A stretch of DNA of 64,000 bases from Egibacter rhizosphaerae (GTDB lineage: Bacteria > Actinomycetota > Nitriliruptoria > Euzebyales > Egibacteraceae). This document shows, in pieces, positions 52,118-61,112 of this stretch. The notes beneath the pieces were generated by a model. The model was not told the origin of the DNA and made no database searches. It saw only the letters and a list, made by a program, of their open reading frames with translations. The stretch spans positions 3,534,001 through 3,598,000 of the forward strand of contig NZ_CP036402.1 in assembly GCF_004322855.1 (NCBI RefSeq), written 5' to 3'. A program made the position numbers and the translations under genes. Position 1 is the stretch's first letter, and each line of letters begins with the position of its first letter.

Positions 52118-53515
52118 TCAGCGAGGCGCGGTGACCGCGCGCGGTCGCAGGAGGCTGCCCTGGGTGTACTGCTCCAGGGCGTGGGCGATCCAGCCGGCGC
52201 TGCGACCGATGGCGAACAGGGCCTCGCCCGCGCCGGGTGCCATGCTGCCCAGCGCGCTGACGGCCGCGAGCGCGAGGTCGATGTTGGGCGGAGGCAGTCC
52301 CCGGTCCGCGGCGGCGGTGCGCACGGCCTGTACGCGCGCGAGCCGCGGGTCGTCGGCTGCTGCGTCGCTCGCCAGCTCGAGCAGCCGGCTCGCCCGCGGA
52401 TCGCCGCCGGGGTAGAGCGGCATGCCGAAGCCGGGCGTCTCCTGCCGGCCCCGCATCAGCTCGCCGAGCCGGTGCGGCGCCTCGCCGGGGTCGGCCATCG
52501 CGGCGAACATCCCCTCGAGGGGTCGGGAGGCGCCACCGTGTCGGGGCCCGCTCACCGCCGCGAGGCCGGCGGCCACCGCCGCGTAGGGGTCGCAGCCGGT
52601 GGAGGCGGCCGCTCGCACGGCCACGGTCGAGGGGGCGAGCTCGTGGTCGGCGAGCAGGACCAAGGCCGCGTCGACGAGGTCTCCGGTCGCGCTCGCCGCC
52701 CCGTCACCCGCCAGGCGGGCGGCGATCTCGTCGGCGAGGCGCCCGCTGACCGTGTCGGGCGCCTCGCCTCCCGGCGCGGGCGTCTCGTGCTCCGGTGTGA
52801 GCGCCTCGCCTCCCGGCGCGGGCGTCTCGTGCTCCGGTGTGAGCGCCTCGCCTCCCGGCACGAGCGCGGTCGGCAGGGCAGCGAGCAGCCGACGGGCGGC
52901 GGTGCGCACGGCGTCGGGGCGCAGGTCCCCCCGGAAAGGGTCGGCCGTGGCGAGTGCGGTGGTGGCCAGGGCGAGGCGGTCGCGCGGTGTGGCGTGGGCG
53001 CCCGCTCCGGCCGCGGCCTCACGGCATAGCTCGCGCGAGGCCGGCGTGGCGGGCCAGGTCGGCGCCGACCGAGGCAGCGTGCCGGTCCACAGCAGTTCGG
53101 CGACCGCCTCGAACGGCTGCGCGCCGGCCAGCGTGGCCGCGTCGTGCCCGCGGTAGGCGACGGTGACCCCGTCGATCCAGGTGAGGTCCGAGTAGATGGC
53201 GACCTCGACCGCGTCGGCGCGCGTGCGCTGGCCGCCGCGCCCGCTGGCGGCCAGTCGGGTGACCGCGTCGAGGGGGAAGCGACTCCGACCGTGCGCGTCG
53301 CGGCGTCGTTCGATCCGGCCGCGGCTCACGTACGCGTACAGGGTCTGTGGTTTCACCCCGAGCCGGCGGCAGGCCTCGTCGGAGGGAACCCAGCGATCGC
53401 CGTCCACCAGGTCGCCGTCGCCCGTCGCGTCGCTGTCGCCCATCCCGTCGCTCGCGCCCGTCGCGTCGCTGTCGCCCGTCGCGTCGCTGTCGCCCGTCGC
53501 GTCGCTGTCGCCCAT
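52118..53515 (-). CDS. Citrate synthase-like protein with N-terminal helix-turn-helix
   Basis: 465 residues. A repeat-rich N-terminus (GDSDAT units), then a MerR/excisionase-like HTH about 42-78 (VPSDEACRRLGVKPQTLYAYVSRGRIERRRD), then a citrate-synthase fold. The first catalytic His is kept (GPRHGGASR, about His326), but the second motif, normally GFGHR/P, reads GFGMPLYPGGDPRA with Met365 in place of His. It may be a DNA-binding pseudo-enzyme. Divergent from an intact citrate synthase gene. ATG 53515 follows GGGAGCGGCGAGGGG; residues from an earlier ATG at 53635 would run over the promoter. Confidence 0.82.
   Translation of the reverse strand: MGDSDATGDSDATGDSDATGASDGMGDSDATGDGDLVDGDRWVPSDEACRRLGVKPQTLYAYVSRGRIERRRDAHGRSRFPLDAVTRLAASGRGGQRTRADAVEVAIYSDLTWIDGVTVAYRGHDAATLAGAQPFEAVAELLWTGTLPRSAPTWPATPASRELCREAAAGAGAHATPRDRLALATTALATADPFRGDLRPDAVRTAARRLLAALPTALVPGGEALTPEHETPAPGGEALTPEHETPAPGGEAPDTVSGRLADEIAARLAGDGAASATGDLVDAALVLLADHELAPSTVAVRAAASTGCDPYAAVAAGLAAVSGPRHGGASRPLEGMFAAMADPGEAPHRLGELMRGRQETPGFGMPLYPGGDPRASRLLELASDAAADDPRLARVQAVRTAAADRGLPPPNIDLALAAVSALGSMAPGAGEALFAIGRSAGWIAHALEQYTQGSLLRPRAVTAPR
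52759..52860. repeat. 42-bp in-frame tandem repeat in the HTH-citrate synthase gene
   Basis: Copies 52759-52800 and 52801-52842 plus an 18-bp partial copy, encoding a 14-residue unit PGGEALTPEHETPA in a surface insertion. Length is a multiple of three, so the frame is kept. Confidence 0.85.
53409..53515. repeat. 18-bp repeats encoding GDSDAT at the N-terminus
   Basis: Five or six degenerate copies of an 18-bp unit code for GDSDAT or variants before the HTH. The flexible acidic arm may vary in length between strains. Confidence 0.8.
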
Positions 53516-53627
53516 CCCCTCGCCGCTCCCTCCGGCCCACGATATTGAACATTGATCGAGATTGATTCTACCGAGGGAGCGTCCGACACTGCGGTCGTCG
53601 ATCGGTTCGCCGTCCTCGGAGGCCGCC
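53516..53627. promoter_or_regulatory. Divergent promoter of the two citrate synthase genes
   Basis: An AT-rich island in GC-rich DNA contains ATTGA three times in direct repeat (53544-53548, 53551-53555, 53561-53565). It probably holds both promoters and the operator; the HTH-citrate synthase is a candidate binder. Inference only. Confidence 0.4.
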
Positions 53628-54818
53628 ATGTCCACCCCGACCCCATCTCGCCCCGATGCCGAGTCCGGCCTGGACGTCCCACCCGGCCTGGCCGGCGTGC
53701 GCGTCGTCGAGACCGCGATCGGCGAGGTGCGAGGCAGCGAGGGCCTCCTGTCCTACCGGGGCCTCGATGCCACCCGGCTGGCCCGCGAACGCACCTTCGA
53801 GGAGGTCGCGCACCTCCTCCTCACGGGGCACCTGCCCGGTGCAGCGGAGCACGCCGCGTTCGCGGCCGAGCTCACCTCGGCTCGCGAGTTGCCCGAGCCG
53901 GTCGCCGAGGCCTTGCCGGTGATCGCGCGTGCGTCCGCGGGGCGTCCGCTCGAGGGGGTGCGGTCGGCGCTGTCGATCGCCGCGCCGCTCCTCGGCGCGG
54001 CGCCATGGCAGGACCAGGACCCCGAGGCGCAGCGGGCCGTGGCCGCTCGGCTGATCGGCGTGACGCCGAGCCTGGTGGCCGGACTGCATCGTCTCGCGCG
54101 CGGACTCGCGCCGATCGCCGCCGATCCCGCGCGGGGTCTGGCCAACGACTACCTGCGGCAGCTGACGGGGCGGGACCCCGACGACACGGCGGCTGCCGCC
54201 CTGGAGCGCTACCTGTCGATCGTCGCCGAACACGGGCTGAACGCCTCGACCTTCGCCGCGCGGCTGGTCACCTCGACCGGCGCGGACCTTGGGGCGGCGG
54301 TGACCGCGGCGGCCGGTGCCCTGTCCGGACCGCTGCACGGCGGCGCACCGGGTCGTGCGCTCGAGTTCCTCGACGCGGCCCACGACATCGACGATGCGGA
54401 GCGGCGTGCCCGCGAGGCGGTCGCGCGCGGCGATCGGATCATGGGGTTCGGACACCGGGTGTACCGCACCGCCGACCCCCGGGCGCGGCTGCTGCGCGAG
54501 ACCGCCGAGGAACTCGGCGGGCAGCGGGTGCGGTTCGCCCACGAGGTCGAGGAGCGCGTGGTCGCCACCCTCGCCGAGCTGAAGCCCGGACGCGAGTTGC
54601 ACGCCAACGTCGAGCTGTACGCCGCGGTGGTGATGGAACGGGTGGGCGTCCCCGCGGAGCTGTTCACCCCGACGTTCACGATCGGGCGGATGGCGGGCTG
54701 GTGCGCCCACGCACTCGAACAAGCCGGAACCAACCGCCTCATCCGTCCGAGCGCGGCCTATGTCGGCCCGTCGCCGGGAGTCGCGGAGCACTCGGACGAC
54801 CTGCACGCCCCGGCCTGA
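53628..54818 (+). CDS. Citrate synthase (or 2-methylcitrate synthase)
   Basis: 396 residues, short type I form, condensing acetyl-CoA (or propionyl-CoA) with oxaloacetate. All catalytic elements are present: EHGLNASTFAAR, GPLHGGAPGRALE, MGFGHRVYRTADPRA and a late Asp region in the C-terminal third, ending FTIGRMAGWCAHALEQ. ATG 53628 follows GGAGG; an earlier start at 53562 would cover promoter sequence. No prpB/prpD nearby, so citrate synthase activity is the simpler guess. Confidence 0.88.
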   Translation: MSTPTPSRPDAESGLDVPPGLAGVRVVETAIGEVRGSEGLLSYRGLDATRLARERTFEEVAHLLLTGHLPGAAEHAAFAAELTSARELPEPVAEALPVIARASAGRPLEGVRSALSIAAPLLGAAPWQDQDPEAQRAVAARLIGVTPSLVAGLHRLARGLAPIAADPARGLANDYLRQLTGRDPDDTAAAALERYLSIVAEHGLNASTFAARLVTSTGADLGAAVTAAAGALSGPLHGGAPGRALEFLDAAHDIDDAERRAREAVARGDRIMGFGHRVYRTADPRARLLRETAEELGGQRVRFAHEVEERVVATLAELKPGRELHANVELYAAVVMERVGVPAELFTPTFTIGRMAGWCAHALEQAGTNRLIRPSAAYVGPSPGVAEHSDDLHAPA

Positions 54819-54840
54819 GCGCCGGCGGACGCGCGTCGGA

Positions 54841-55866
54841 TCAACCGAGGGCGTCGCGGATCGGCTCGAGGATCTCGGGTTGCTGGGTGCCGAGGATGAG
54901 GGTGCCGACGCGGCTCTCCCGCCAGGCGGCGAGCCGGTCGACGATGCGGTCGAGCGGCCCGACCAGCGCGATCTCGTCGACGAGCTCGTCGGGCACCGCG
55001 GCCGCGGCCTCGGCCTTGTGGCCGGCGAGGTAGTGGTCCTGGATCCGTTGAGCGGCGGCCTCGTAGCCGTAGCGGACCATGAGGTCCTTGTAGAAGTTCT
55101 TGTCCCGCGAGCCCATGCCCCCGACGTAGAGCGCGAGCATCGGCTTGAGCCGGTCCCGGCAGGCCTGGACGTCGTCACCGGCGGCCGCGTACACCGTCGC
55201 GGCGATGTCGAGGTCGGCCGGGTCGCGTCCGGCCGCGGCGAGGCCCGCGTCGAGGTGCTCGGTCAGGATCGCCTCGCGCTCGGGTGAGTAGAAGATCGGC
55301 AACCAGCCGTCGGCGATCTCCGCGGCCAGCGCGGTGTTCCTGGGTCCCACGGCGGCGAGGTAGATCGGGATGGTCGGCCGCAGGGGGTGCAAGATCGACT
55401 TGAGCGGCTTGCCGAGCCCCGTGGCGTCGGCGCCCCGGTAGGGGATCTCGTAGTGCGTGCCCTCGTGGCTGAGCGGCTCCTCCCGGGCGATCGCCTTGCG
55501 CACGATCTCGACGTACTCGCGCGTGCGCCCGAGCGGTTTGCCGTAGGGGACCCCGTGCCAGCCCTCGACGACCTGCGGGCCGGACAGGCCGAGCCCCAGC
55601 AACAAGCGCCCGCCCGACAGGTGGTCGAGGGTCATGGCGGTCATCGCGGTGTTGGCGGGGGTTCGCGCGGGCATCTGCATGACCGCGCTGCCGACCTTGA
55701 TCCGCTCGGTGCGTGCGGCGAGGTAGCTGAGCACGGTCACGACGTCGCTGCCGTACGCCTCGGCTGCCCAGACGCTGTCGAGCCCGACGCGGTCGGCGTG
55801 GGTGACCAGCGGTAAGACCTCGCCGATCGACGAGCCGGAGTAGCCGAGGTTGAGGCCGAGGTCCAT
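54841..55866 (-). CDS. LLM-class F420-dependent oxidoreductase
   Basis: 341-residue luciferase-like TIM barrel: [77 protein letters not shown]. This pattern is that of actinomycete F420-dependent enzymes. The substrate is unknown. Convergent with the citrate synthase gene. Confidence 0.88.
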   Translation of the reverse strand: MDLGLNLGYSGSSIGEVLPLVTHADRVGLDSVWAAEAYGSDVVTVLSYLAARTERIKVGSAVMQMPARTPANTAMTAMTLDHLSGGRLLLGLGLSGPQVVEGWHGVPYGKPLGRTREYVEIVRKAIAREEPLSHEGTHYEIPYRGADATGLGKPLKSILHPLRPTIPIYLAAVGPRNTALAAEIADGWLPIFYSPEREAILTEHLDAGLAAAGRDPADLDIAATVYAAAGDDVQACRDRLKPMLALYVGGMGSRDKNFYKDLMVRYGYEAAAQRIQDHYLAGHKAEAAAAVPDELVDEIALVGPLDRIVDRLAAWRESRVGTLILGTQQPEILEPIRDALG

Positions 55867-56232
55867 GGCGACTCCTGTGAGGGTGCGGGGTCGCGCGGCA
55901 TCCTACTGGTGCGGGTGACCGCGGTCAGGTTGCGCGGGGTGGGTCGCCGTCACACGGCCTGCAGGGGGTCATCGCGTGCGGGGGATGGCGTGCACAGGAT
56001 CGACGAGGTCATCGGGGCGCAGGATCTCGCGCCGGATTGCCGGAGTCGCGGTGACCTCCGCTTGCACCAGGATGTTCACGTCGATCCGACGCGAGATCCT
56101 GCGCCCCGATGACCACCACATCCTGCTGCAACCGTCGGCACGCGCGGAGCGCACGGACTCAGCGGCTGCGGCCCGTGGGTCGTGACTCGTCGATGGGTCG
56201 TGACCCATCGATGACCGGTAGGGTCCGCCCAG
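55867..56232. other. Intergenic region with a long inverted repeat
   Basis: 366 bp without a credible gene. The only clear structure is the 108-bp inverted repeat at 56007-56114 listed separately. Confidence 0.6.
56007..56114. repeat. 31-bp inverted repeat with 46-bp loop
   Basis: Arms 56007-56037 and 56084-56114 are complementary at 30 of 31 positions (one C/T difference). The RNA from either strand would fold into a long hairpin. No transposase or flanking target duplication was seen. It could be a MITE-like element, terminator or small RNA. Confidence 0.85.
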
Positions 56233-56976
56233 ATGGGTGCGCTGCTCGTGACTCTCGCGGTGGCCGGCACGGTCATGCACCTGGCGTTCACGTGGGGCCT
56301 CGCGCGACCCCCCGCGTCGCCGGTACCCGACCGCGCCGCCTACTTCGCGCGCTGGTCGGCCCTGCACGGTGGCTACGACCCGGCGGACAACGTGTGGGTG
56401 CGCGGCTGGCTGTCGGTCGCCTACGCGCTGGCGCGCCCGCTCGCGCGCCGTGGGGTGCACCCGGACCTGCTGACCGGGGCCACGGTGTGGCTCGCGCTCG
56501 TGGCGCTCGCGACGGCGGAGGCCGGGGGCCGCTGGCCCCTGCTGGGGGTGGTCGCGCTGGTCGCGAGCGGGCTGGGCGATGCGGTCGACGGGGCGGTCGC
56601 CACGCTCACCGAGCGCGCGACCCGCTGGGGGTACGTGCTCGACTCGCTGATCGACCGCGTCACGGACGTGCTGTTCGTGGCTGCGCTGTGGCGGCTGGGC
56701 GCTCCCCTGGAGCTCGCCGCCGCATCGGCGGTCATCGCGCTGCTGCTGGACTACCTGCGGGCGCGCGCGTCGAACGCTGGCGCGGGGGAGATCGGCACGA
56801 TCACCGTCGGCGAGCGCGCGACCCGGGTGATTCTCGCGGCCCTCGGCCTGCTCGCGGCGGGCGTGGCCCCCGCCGCGGCGGCCTCGCTGGCTACTGCGAG
56901 CGTCGCCGTGTTGTCGGTGCTGCTGCTCGCCGGCCTGGTCCATTTGCTCGTGGCGGTCCATGGGCGCGTGCGATGA
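56233..56976 (+). CDS. CDP-alcohol phosphatidyltransferase family protein
   Basis: 247 residues, about six membrane helices, making a phospholipid head group by displacing CMP. The signature DG-x2-AR-x8-G-x3-D-x3-D appears as DGAVATLTERATRWGYVLDSLID; the usual Arg is Thr, while both Asp pairs are kept. Alcohol substrate unknown. The stop codon begins a 26-bp tandem repeat. Confidence 0.83.
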   Translation: MGALLVTLAVAGTVMHLAFTWGLARPPASPVPDRAAYFARWSALHGGYDPADNVWVRGWLSVAYALARPLARRGVHPDLLTGATVWLALVALATAEAGGRWPLLGVVALVASGLGDAVDGAVATLTERATRWGYVLDSLIDRVTDVLFVAALWRLGAPLELAAASAVIALLLDYLRARASNAGAGEIGTITVGERATRVILAALGLLAAGVAPAAAASLATASVAVLSVLLLAGLVHLLVAVHGRVR

Positions 56977-57047
56977 GCGGGTTCGCGCGGCGGGTGCGTT
57001 GAGCGGGTTCGCGCGGCGGGTGCGCTGAGCGGGCTCGCGCGGCGGGT
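56974..57047. repeat. 26-bp tandem repeats starting at a stop codon
   Basis: Three copies (56974-56999, 57000-57025, 57026 to about 57047), each beginning TGAGCGGG. The first TGA is the stop of the CDP-alcohol phosphatidyltransferase gene. Confidence 0.85.
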
Positions 57048-57150
57048 GTGCGAGTGGCTCGCGCAGGGGCGCGCGGGTGCGCGAGGATGCGGCGCGTCGC
57101 CGGGCCCGGCCGACGTTGTGACCCAGCCGACGCGAGCGACTCGAACGACG

Positions 57151-57235
57151 CACGGCCCGCACGACAACGGCCCGCACGACACGGCCCACACGACACGGCC
57201 CACACGACACGGCCCACACGACACGGCCCACACGA
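57151..57235. repeat. 14-bp tandem repeats upstream of hyuA
   Basis: Six CACGGCCCRCACGA units (57151-57164; a 15-nt copy 57165-57179; then 57180-57193, 57194-57207, 57208-57221, 57222-57235) just before the hyuA GTG and its GAGAGGGAG ribosome site. They lie in the leader or promoter, where copy number could affect expression. Confidence 0.85.
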
Positions 57236-57259
57236 ACGCGCACGAGAGGGAGTGCACCG

Positions 57260-59238
57260 GTGCCCAGCACTGCCGCCGACCCGCCGCCGACGCGGGACCG
57301 CGAGGTCGCGGGGGTCGACGTCGGCGGCACGTTCACCGACGTCGTGCTGCTGGCCGACCGGCCCCGCGCCGTGAAGGTCCCCACGACGCCGCGCGATCAG
57401 GGCGAGGGCGTCGTCGTCGGTTTGCGGACCGCGGCCTCCCGGGGCTCCGAGGACGAGCTCGCGTCGGTCGCGCACGGGACGACCACCGCGACGAACGCGG
57501 TGCTCGAGCGCACCACGGCGCGCACCGTCCTCGTCACCACCGAAGGGTTCGCCGACGTGCTCGCGATCGCCCGGCAGGACCGGCCGTCCCTGTACGACTT
57601 GCGGGTGGTGCGCCCGGCGCACCTGGCGGAGCACGTCGTCACGGTGCGCGAGCGCACCGCGCCGGACGGCAGTGCCACGGAATCGCTCACCGACGCCGAG
57701 GTCGCGCGCGTCGCCGACGCGGCCGCCGCGCTGGATCCCGAGGCGGTCGCGGTCAGCCTGTTGTTCGCCTACGCCGGCCCCGAGCACGAGCGCCGACTCG
57801 CCGCTGCGCTGGCGGGCCGGCTCGACGTGCCGATCACCACCTCGAGCGCGCTGCTGCCGGAGTTCCGGGAGTACGAGCGGGCCTCGACCTGCGTTCTGAA
57901 CGCCGCGGTCGCGCCGGTGATGCGCCGTTACCTGGGCGGCCTCACCGACCGCTTGCCCGGGGCCGCGATCACCGTGATGACCTCCGGAGGCGGGACCGCC
58001 GGGCTCGACTTCTGCGCCGACGCGCCGGTCCACACACTGCTCTCTGGGCCCGCAGCCGGGGTCGTGGCCGCGGGGGAGGTCGCGCGGGCCTCCGGCTTCG
58101 CCGAGGCGGTCGCGTTCGACATGGGGGGGACATCGACCGACGTCTGCCTCATCCGCGGGGGACGGCCCGAGATCGCGACGGAGGCAGCGATCGCCGGGCT
58201 GCCGTTCCGCACCCCGGCGGTCGCGATCCACACGGTCGGTGCCGGGGGTGGCTCGATCGCCTCCATCGACCGTGGCGGTGCGCTGCAGGTCGGTCCACGC
58301 TCGGCGGGTGCGCGGCCGGGTCCGGCCTGCTACGGCCACGGCGGCACCGAGCCGACCGTGACCGACGCGCACTCTGCCCTCGGTCACCTGGACCCGGAAC
58401 GGGAACTGGGGGGTGGCCTCACGCTCGATCGTGACGCCGCCGAGGCCGCCCTCGCCACTCTGCCGGACGAGGCCGACGCCCACGGGGTGCTGGAGGTCGT
58501 GCGCGCGACCATGGTGCGCGCGCTGCGTCGCGTGTCGACCGAGCGCGGGGTCGACCCCGCGGGCCTCGTGCTCGTCGCCTACGGGGGTGCCGGGCCGCTG
58601 CATGCGAGCGCCCTCGCGCGGGAGCTGGGGTGCGCGGCGGTGGTGATCCCCCGGCGCCGGGGGTGCTGTCCGCGCTCGGCCTGCTGCTCGCGCCGCTGCG
58701 GTACGAGGCGCTGCGCACGGTCATGGCCGACGCGCACGCGGACCTCGACGCGGTCTGGGACGAGTTGGAGGCCGAGGGGCGGGCGGAGCTCGCCCGTCAG
58801 CGTCCCGGCGCTGCACCTACCGCCCGGCGTGTGGCCGACTGCCGGTATGCGGGGCAGTCGCACGAGCTGCGCCTCGAGCTCGAACGCGGGGACGATGTCG
58901 CTGCGCGGTTCCACGCCGCCCACGAGGCCCAGTACGGTTACGCGACGCCAGACGAGCCGGTCACGATCGTAACCGCTCGCGTGGTCGTCGAGGCGGCGCC
59001 AGCGCTCGACGAGCTCCCGGCGGGCTGGGACCAGGGCCCCGCACGGCCGGACCGCTCCCGCACCGTCGGGGTCGCCGGGCAGCAGGCGGAGGCCAGGGTG
59101 CTCGATCGCGCCGCGCTCCGAGCGGGCGACACGGTCAATGGGCCCGCGCTGATCGAGCAGCCCGACACGACGACATTGCTCGCGCCCGACGAGCACGCGA
59201 CGGTCGATCGGGCCGGCAACCTGATCGTGCGCTGGTGA
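57260..59238 (+). pseudogene. hyuA: Hydantoinase/oxoprolinase subunit A with a frameshift
   Basis: ATP-dependent N-methylhydantoinase/5-oxoprolinase A family. The first part reads well: EVAGVDVGGTFTDVVLLAD, HGTTTATNAVLERTTA, FDMGGTSTDVCLI, GAGGGSIASIDRGG and YGGAGPLHASALARELG. At about 58646-58650 a run of five C breaks the frame; one more C would join it to GVLSALGLLLAPLRYEAL and run to 59238 with the normal C-terminal end (VNGPALIEQPDTTTLLAPDE). So it is either a recently inactivated gene or a base-calling error. Partner of the adjacent hyuB. Confidence 0.8.
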
Positions 59239-59293
59239 CCGCCCACCGGGCGAGGCATCGATTCTGACCGCACCGACGGACGAGGCGACGGAC

Positions 59294-60994
59294 ATGACCG
59301 ACGGACCGGGGATGGACGCCGTGGAGCTCGAGGTCGTCCGCCACGCCCTCGCGGGCGTCGCCGAGGAGATGGGGGCCGCGCTGCGCCGCGCGGCCTACTC
59401 GCCGAACATCAAGGAGCGCGTCGATTGCTCCGCCGCCGTGTTCGACCCCGACGGCCGCATGGTGGCGCAGGCCGAGCACATCCCGGTGCACCTCGGGTCG
59501 ATGCCCGCCTCGGTGGCCGCGGCACTGGACGCGTTCGGCCCGCTGGCTCCCGGCGACCAGGTCGCGCTCAACGACCCGTACCGCGGCGGCACGCACCTGC
59601 CCGACCTCACCGTCGTGGCCGCCGTGGGAGACGACACCGACGCCGCGGGCGGGCACCTGCTCGGCTACGTCGCCAACCGCGCCCACCACGCGGATGTGGG
59701 CGGCGCCGCCCCCGGCTCCATGCCGGCCGATGCGGTCGACGTCGCGATGGAGGGGGTGCGCGTGCCGCCCGTGCGCATCGGGGACGCCGCCGGCATGCGC
59801 GACGACGTGCTCGAGCTCATCGCCGCGAACAGCCGCACCCCCGCCGAACGCCGCGGCGACCTGCGGGCCCAGCTCGCGGCGAATCACGTCGGGGCGCGGC
59901 GACTGCGGGAGCTCGCCGCCGCCCGGGGCTCGCGCGGCCTCGCGCGCGCGATGGCCGAGGTCCGCGCCTACTCCGACCGGCGCGTGCGTGCCGCGGTGCG
60001 GGAGATCCCCGACGGGACCTACACCTTCACCGACGTGCTCGAGGTCGACGCGCCACCGCTCACGCGCACCAGCGAGTCCCGGGCCGCCCCGGAGGGTGAG
60101 GCCGGCACCAGCGAGTCCCGGGCCGCCCCGGAGGGTGAGGCCGGCACCAGCGAGTCCGGGGAGGGTGAGGTCGGACCCGGAGAGGTGCCGATCCGCGTCG
60201 AGGTGACGGTCGCCGGCGATCGGGTCACCGCGGACTTCGCCGGCAGCGCGCTACAGGTCGCCGCGCCGATCAACGCCGTGCGGGCCGTCACCCTGTCGAG
60301 CGCCTACTTCGTGTTCCGCATGCTCACCGATCCCGACGCGCCGCCGAACGACGGCTGCTACGACGCGCTCGAGGTGCGCACGCCCGCCGGGTCGGTGGTC
60401 GACGCGGCCTTTCCCGCGCCGGTCGCCGCCGGCAACGTCGAGACGAGCCAGCGCATCGTCGACGTCCTGCTCGGCGCGTTCGCGCAGGCGGTTGCCGACG
60501 GGGTTCCCGCCGCGAGCCAGGGCACGATGAACAACCTCCTCCTCGGGGCCGCGAGTCCGGGGTTCAGCTACTACGAGACCCTCGGCGGGGGTGAGGGCGG
60601 GACCCCCTTCCGCGCGGGGATGCACGGGGTGCACACCGGGATGACGAACACCAAGAACACGCCGGCCGAGGCGATGGAGCTGGCCTACCCGCTGCGGGTC
60701 CGGTGCTACGAGCTGCGCCAGGGCTCGGGCGGGGTGGGTGCCCACCCGGGCGGCGAGGGTCTGGTCCGCGAGGTCGAGGTCACCACCGACGCGACGCTCA
60801 CACTGCAGACCGAGCGCCGGGCCCGCGGTCCCTGGGGCCTTGCCGGCGGTGACGACGGGGCGCCGGGCCGCAACACGATCGTGCGCGCCGACGGCTCGGA
60901 GGAACAGCTGCCGGCCAAGGGCACCTGGACGCTGCACGCCGGCGACCGTGTGCGCGTCGAGACCCCCGGGGCGGGCGGCTGGGGACCCGCCTAG
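59294..60994 (+). CDS. hyuB: Hydantoinase/oxoprolinase subunit B
   Basis: 566 residues, 55 nt after hyuA. Family features: AAYSPNIKERVDCSAAVFD, HIPVHLGSMP, DPYRGGTHLPDLTVVA, PSQ-like ASQGTMNNLLLG and YYETLGGGEGG, and a Gly-rich end (GSGGVGAHPGGEGLVREVE). With subunit A it would hydrolyse a cyclic amide such as 5-oxoproline or a hydantoin, using ATP. An insertion at about residues 257-290 is made of 13-residue repeats. Its stop lies within a 25-bp tandem repeat. Confidence 0.9.
   Translation: MTDGPGMDAVELEVVRHALAGVAEEMGAALRRAAYSPNIKERVDCSAAVFDPDGRMVAQAEHIPVHLGSMPASVAAALDAFGPLAPGDQVALNDPYRGGTHLPDLTVVAAVGDDTDAAGGHLLGYVANRAHHADVGGAAPGSMPADAVDVAMEGVRVPPVRIGDAAGMRDDVLELIAANSRTPAERRGDLRAQLAANHVGARRLRELAAARGSRGLARAMAEVRAYSDRRVRAAVREIPDGTYTFTDVLEVDAPPLTRTSESRAAPEGEAGTSESRAAPEGEAGTSESGEGEVGPGEVPIRVEVTVAGDRVTADFAGSALQVAAPINAVRAVTLSSAYFVFRMLTDPDAPPNDGCYDALEVRTPAGSVVDAAFPAPVAAGNVETSQRIVDVLLGAFAQAVADGVPAASQGTMNNLLLGAASPGFSYYETLGGGEGGTPFRAGMHGVHTGMTNTKNTPAEAMELAYPLRVRCYELRQGSGGVGAHPGGEGLVREVEVTTDATLTLQTERRARGPWGLAGGDDGAPGRNTIVRADGSEEQLPAKGTWTLHAGDRVRVETPGAGGWGPA
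60067..60160. repeat. 39-bp in-frame repeat inside hyuB
   Basis: Two near-identical 39-bp copies plus a partial third encode the 13-residue unit TSESRAAPEGEAG, an acidic disordered insert. Confidence 0.8.
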
Positions 60995-61078
60995 GGCGGG
61001 CGGCTGGGGATCCGCCTAGGGCGGGCGGCTGGGGACCCGCCTAGGGCGGGCGGCTGGGGATCCGCTTCGGGCGGGCGG
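60970..61078. repeat. 25-bp tandem repeats spanning the hyuB stop codon
   Basis: Copies at 60970-60994 (ending in the hyuB TAG), 60995-61019, 61020-61044 and 61045-61069 (CCTAG changed to CTTCG), and a 9-bp partial copy. The copies differ by C/T changes only. Confidence 0.9.
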
Positions 61079-61112
61079 TCCTGGCGCACCGGCCCGCCCG
61101 GCCGATGCGACG

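Noticed and set aside
56007-56114. Insertion sequence ends
   Set aside because: Only 46 bp between arms, no transposase and no target-site duplication visible.
57151-57235. CRISPR-like array
   Set aside because: 14-bp units are directly adjacent, with no spacers and no cas genes.
55969-57384. 471-codon minus-strand frame across 56-57.4 kb
   Set aside because: Covers tandem repeats, the long inverted repeat and the clear CDP-alcohol transferase on the other strand; the translation is repeat-like.
58640-58655. Programmed ribosomal frameshift in hyuA
   Set aside because: No slippery heptamer, pseudoknot or internal Shine-Dalgarno of the usual kind; the two-subunit enzyme is not known to need one. 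A mutation or read error is simpler.
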